Shown: positions 62,434 through 64,000 of the stretch, in pieces
Numbering within the stretch: the first letter of the stretch is position 1
Layout of the letters: every line of letters starts with the position of its first letter
DNA from: Streptomyces mirabilis
Lineage (GTDB): Bacteria; Actinomycetota; Actinomycetes; Streptomycetales; Streptomycetaceae
Direction: 5' to 3'
NCBI RefSeq assembly: GCF_018310535.1
Contig: NZ_CP074102.1
Location: 1,488,001 to 1,552,000, forward strand
DNA length: 64,000 bases
The notes under the pieces: model-generated
Database searches by the model: none
What the model was told of the DNA's origin: nothing
What the model saw: only the letters and a program-made list of their open reading frames with translations
Position numbers and translations under genes: made by a program

Positions 62434-64000
62434 TCACGCCTTGGTGGTGGCCGTCACCGTGGCCGCCGGTCCGGTGCCCGCCGCCGTCACCGTCGCGATC
62501 GTGACGGTGTACGCCGTGCCCGGCCTGAGGCCTCCGATCACCCGGAACATGCCCTTCGCGGAGGGCTGGCCGACCAGGACGTCCCGGCCCGTGACGTCGA
62601 TCGGGGCGCGGCCGTCGGAGACGGTGACCCGGTAGCCGACGACCTTGGCGTCGCCGGTGGCCGTCGGCGGGGTCCAGGCGACGGTGGCCGCGGTGGACGC
62701 CGTACGCAGCTTGGGGCCGGTCGGTGCGCCCGGCAGCGCGGTCACGGCCGTCGGGGTCAGCGGGAGCGAGGCGAGCGACGGGGCACTGGTGCCGTGGGCG
62801 TTGCTCGCGCTGACGGTGACCGTGAGCGGGCCGGCCGGCGCGGGCAGTCCGCCGATCCGTACGACCGCCGTGCGCTTGAACTCGGCCGCGCCGATGGCCT
62901 GTTCGCCCACCTGGTGTCCTGACGCGTCGTACGCCCGTGCCGTGTAGCCCGTCACCGGTGAACCGCCGTCCACGAAGCTCGGGTTGAAGGTGACGTACAG
63001 GGCGTCGGCGCCCGCCGTGCTCGTACCGACGCGGGAGGGCGCCTCCGGGGCGGAGACGGCGCCGACGCGGCGGTTCAGCAGTCCTCGGTAGGCGGGTTCG
63101 AGTCCCGCGTTGCCGAGGATCTCCGGCGGTACGTCGGACGGGGCCGCCATGATCTTGTTGCCGGTCGTCACCAGTCCCTTGTTGTCGCCGTCGGAGGTTC
63201 CCTCCTCCCACCAGTTGTCCTTGACGAGGGTCGGGTCGTTGTTGCCGAGGGTGTCGCGGTAGTCGGTGTGGCGGGAGGCGACGTTGGCGTACGAGGCGTT
63301 GTAGAGGACGTTGCCCTCGACCGTCTCGTAGGTGCAGCCGTTGTCGGTGTAGACGTTCTTGCCCAGGCCCCACTGGTCGTGGATGACGTTGCCGGTGACC
63401 TTCTCACCGTCGGCCAGGGAGGTGCCCGTCAGTCCCTGGGTGTAGATGCCGCCGCCGTCGTCGAGCATCTGCATGTAGTCGAAGATCAGGTTGTCGCGGA
63501 CCGCGTTGTCGTGGCTGGGGTTGGGGGTCGCAGGGTCGCCGATCTTGTCGGGCCAGCCGCCCCAGCCGAGGGAGACGGCGCTGTAGCCGACGTGGTCGAT
63601 CTGGTTGTGGGCGATCGTGGTGCGCTGGGTCCAGCCGTTGAGGATCGCCACGCCGCCGTGGTACTCGCGGGGCAGTCCGTAGAGGTGATTGTCGGTCACC
63701 TGGACTCCGGAGGCCGGAGTCTGTCCGTCCACTCCGCCGATCTCCAGTCCGTTGCCGGAGATGTCGGTGAAGACGCTGCCGCTGACCGTGGAGTCCTTCG
63801 AGCCGGTGCCCAGGTCGAGGCCGGACGCACCGAGATGGGCGAAGACGTCGTCGCTGAACGCGATGCGCTGCCCGTACGCGAAGGAGACGTTGCCCGGCAT
63901 CTTGGTCCAGGACGCGAAGGGGCAGGTGCCGCCCTCGACGTACTGGCACAGGCCCTGCGTCGCCCAGCCCTTCTCGCCGGTGATGGTGTAGCCCGCCTGG
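62434..64000 (-). CDS. Secreted right-handed beta-helix protein with FnIII domains, 3' part of gene
   Basis: The minus frame is open at the right edge (visible start QAGYTITGEKGWATQGLC) and stops at 62434, so about 521 codons are present. The N-terminal portion is a parallel beta-helix of pectate-lyase-like rungs (VSGSVFTDISGNGLEIGGVD, NAVRDNLIFDYMQMLDDGGG, VTGNVIHDQWGLGKNVYTDN). At least two FnIII-type domains follow (SRVGTSTAGADALYVTFNPS; AATVAWTPPTATGDAKVVGY). It is probably an extracellular polysaccharide-active enzyme; the family cannot be named without the missing N-terminus. It is convergent with the chelatase, four bases away. Confidence 0.75.
   Translation of the reverse strand, partial: QAGYTITGEKGWATQGLCQYVEGGTCPFASWTKMPGNVSFAYGQRIAFSDDVFAHLGASGLDLGTGSKDSTVSGSVFTDISGNGLEIGGVDGQTPASGVQVTDNHLYGLPREYHGGVAILNGWTQRTTIAHNQIDHVGYSAVSLGWGGWPDKIGDPATPNPSHDNAVRDNLIFDYMQMLDDGGGIYTQGLTGTSLADGEKVTGNVIHDQWGLGKNVYTDNGCTYETVEGNVLYNASYANVASRHTDYRDTLGNNDPTLVKDNWWEEGTSDGDNKGLVTTGNKIMAAPSDVPPEILGNAGLEPAYRGLLNRRVGAVSAPEAPSRVGTSTAGADALYVTFNPSFVDGGSPVTGYTARAYDASGHQVGEQAIGAAEFKRTAVVRIGGLPAPAGPLTVTVSASNAHGTSAPSLASLPLTPTAVTALPGAPTGPKLRTASTAATVAWTPPTATGDAKVVGYRVTVSDGRAPIDVTGRDVLVGQPSAKGMFRVIGGLRPGTAYTVTIATVTAAGTGPAATVTATTKA

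Overview
This window is a high-GC actinobacterial chromosome segment, almost certainly from Streptomyces. The evidence is very GC-rich codon use, many GTG and TTG starts, Tat signals on secreted enzymes, LacI-controlled sugar loci, and a sirA-cysH-cysC-cysD-cysN sulfate operon preceded by the short HVDLGRMSSAIC-type leader peptide known from this group. All calls come from reading the sequence; no database search was run.

Region 1 (1-5.3 kb) holds the end of a secreted rhamnogalacturonan lyase, an exo-galactanase with a ricin-type lectin domain, and a surface protein with autotransporter-type beta-strand repeats. Region 2 (5.3-18.7 kb) is mixed and scarred. It has a chimeric phosphotransferase/leucine-rich-repeat remnant, a homocysteine methyltransferase, a small protein plus Tat amidase plus esterase block, an NRAMP-like transporter coupled to an MgtE_N/CBS protein behind a possible proline-rich leader ORF, and a membrane acyltransferase. 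It ends in a decayed second copy of the small-protein/esterase block, where a lacI gene sits in place of the amidase and a 185-bp MITE interrupts the esterase.

Region 3 (18.7-38.2 kb) is for plant polysaccharides. A six-gene minus-strand operon encodes a sugar-binding lipoprotein, two permeases, a GH28-like enzyme and two uronate-polysaccharide lyases. A ROK regulator remnant, a frameshifted dehydrogenase and a LacI gene separate it from a plus-strand operon (binding protein, two permeases, GH43 xylosidase) followed by another LacI gene. LacI-type operators lie upstream of each unit.

Region 4 (38.2-52.7 kb) contains small proteins, a frameshifted sulfatase, a truncated ThuA-like gene, a VOC protein, two AraC regulators, an NmrA-like oxidoreductase, a YihY membrane protein, an AidB-like dehydrogenase, a GAF regulator, a secreted protein and a GNAT acetyltransferase. 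Region 5 (52.7-62.4 kb) is the intact assimilatory sulfate operon with a zinc-ribbon miniprotein, a sulfonate/nitrate-type ABC importer and a sirohydrochlorin chelatase. A beta-helix/FnIII protein runs off the right edge.

The extracellular lyases and hydrolases would release oligosaccharides, the two binding-protein transporters import them, and LacI repressors gate both. The sulfur operon takes imported sulfate through APS to sulfite and sulfide, and the chelatase supplies the siroheme route for SirA. Gene decay is concentrated between about 5 and 43 kb, while the sulfur operon is intact.
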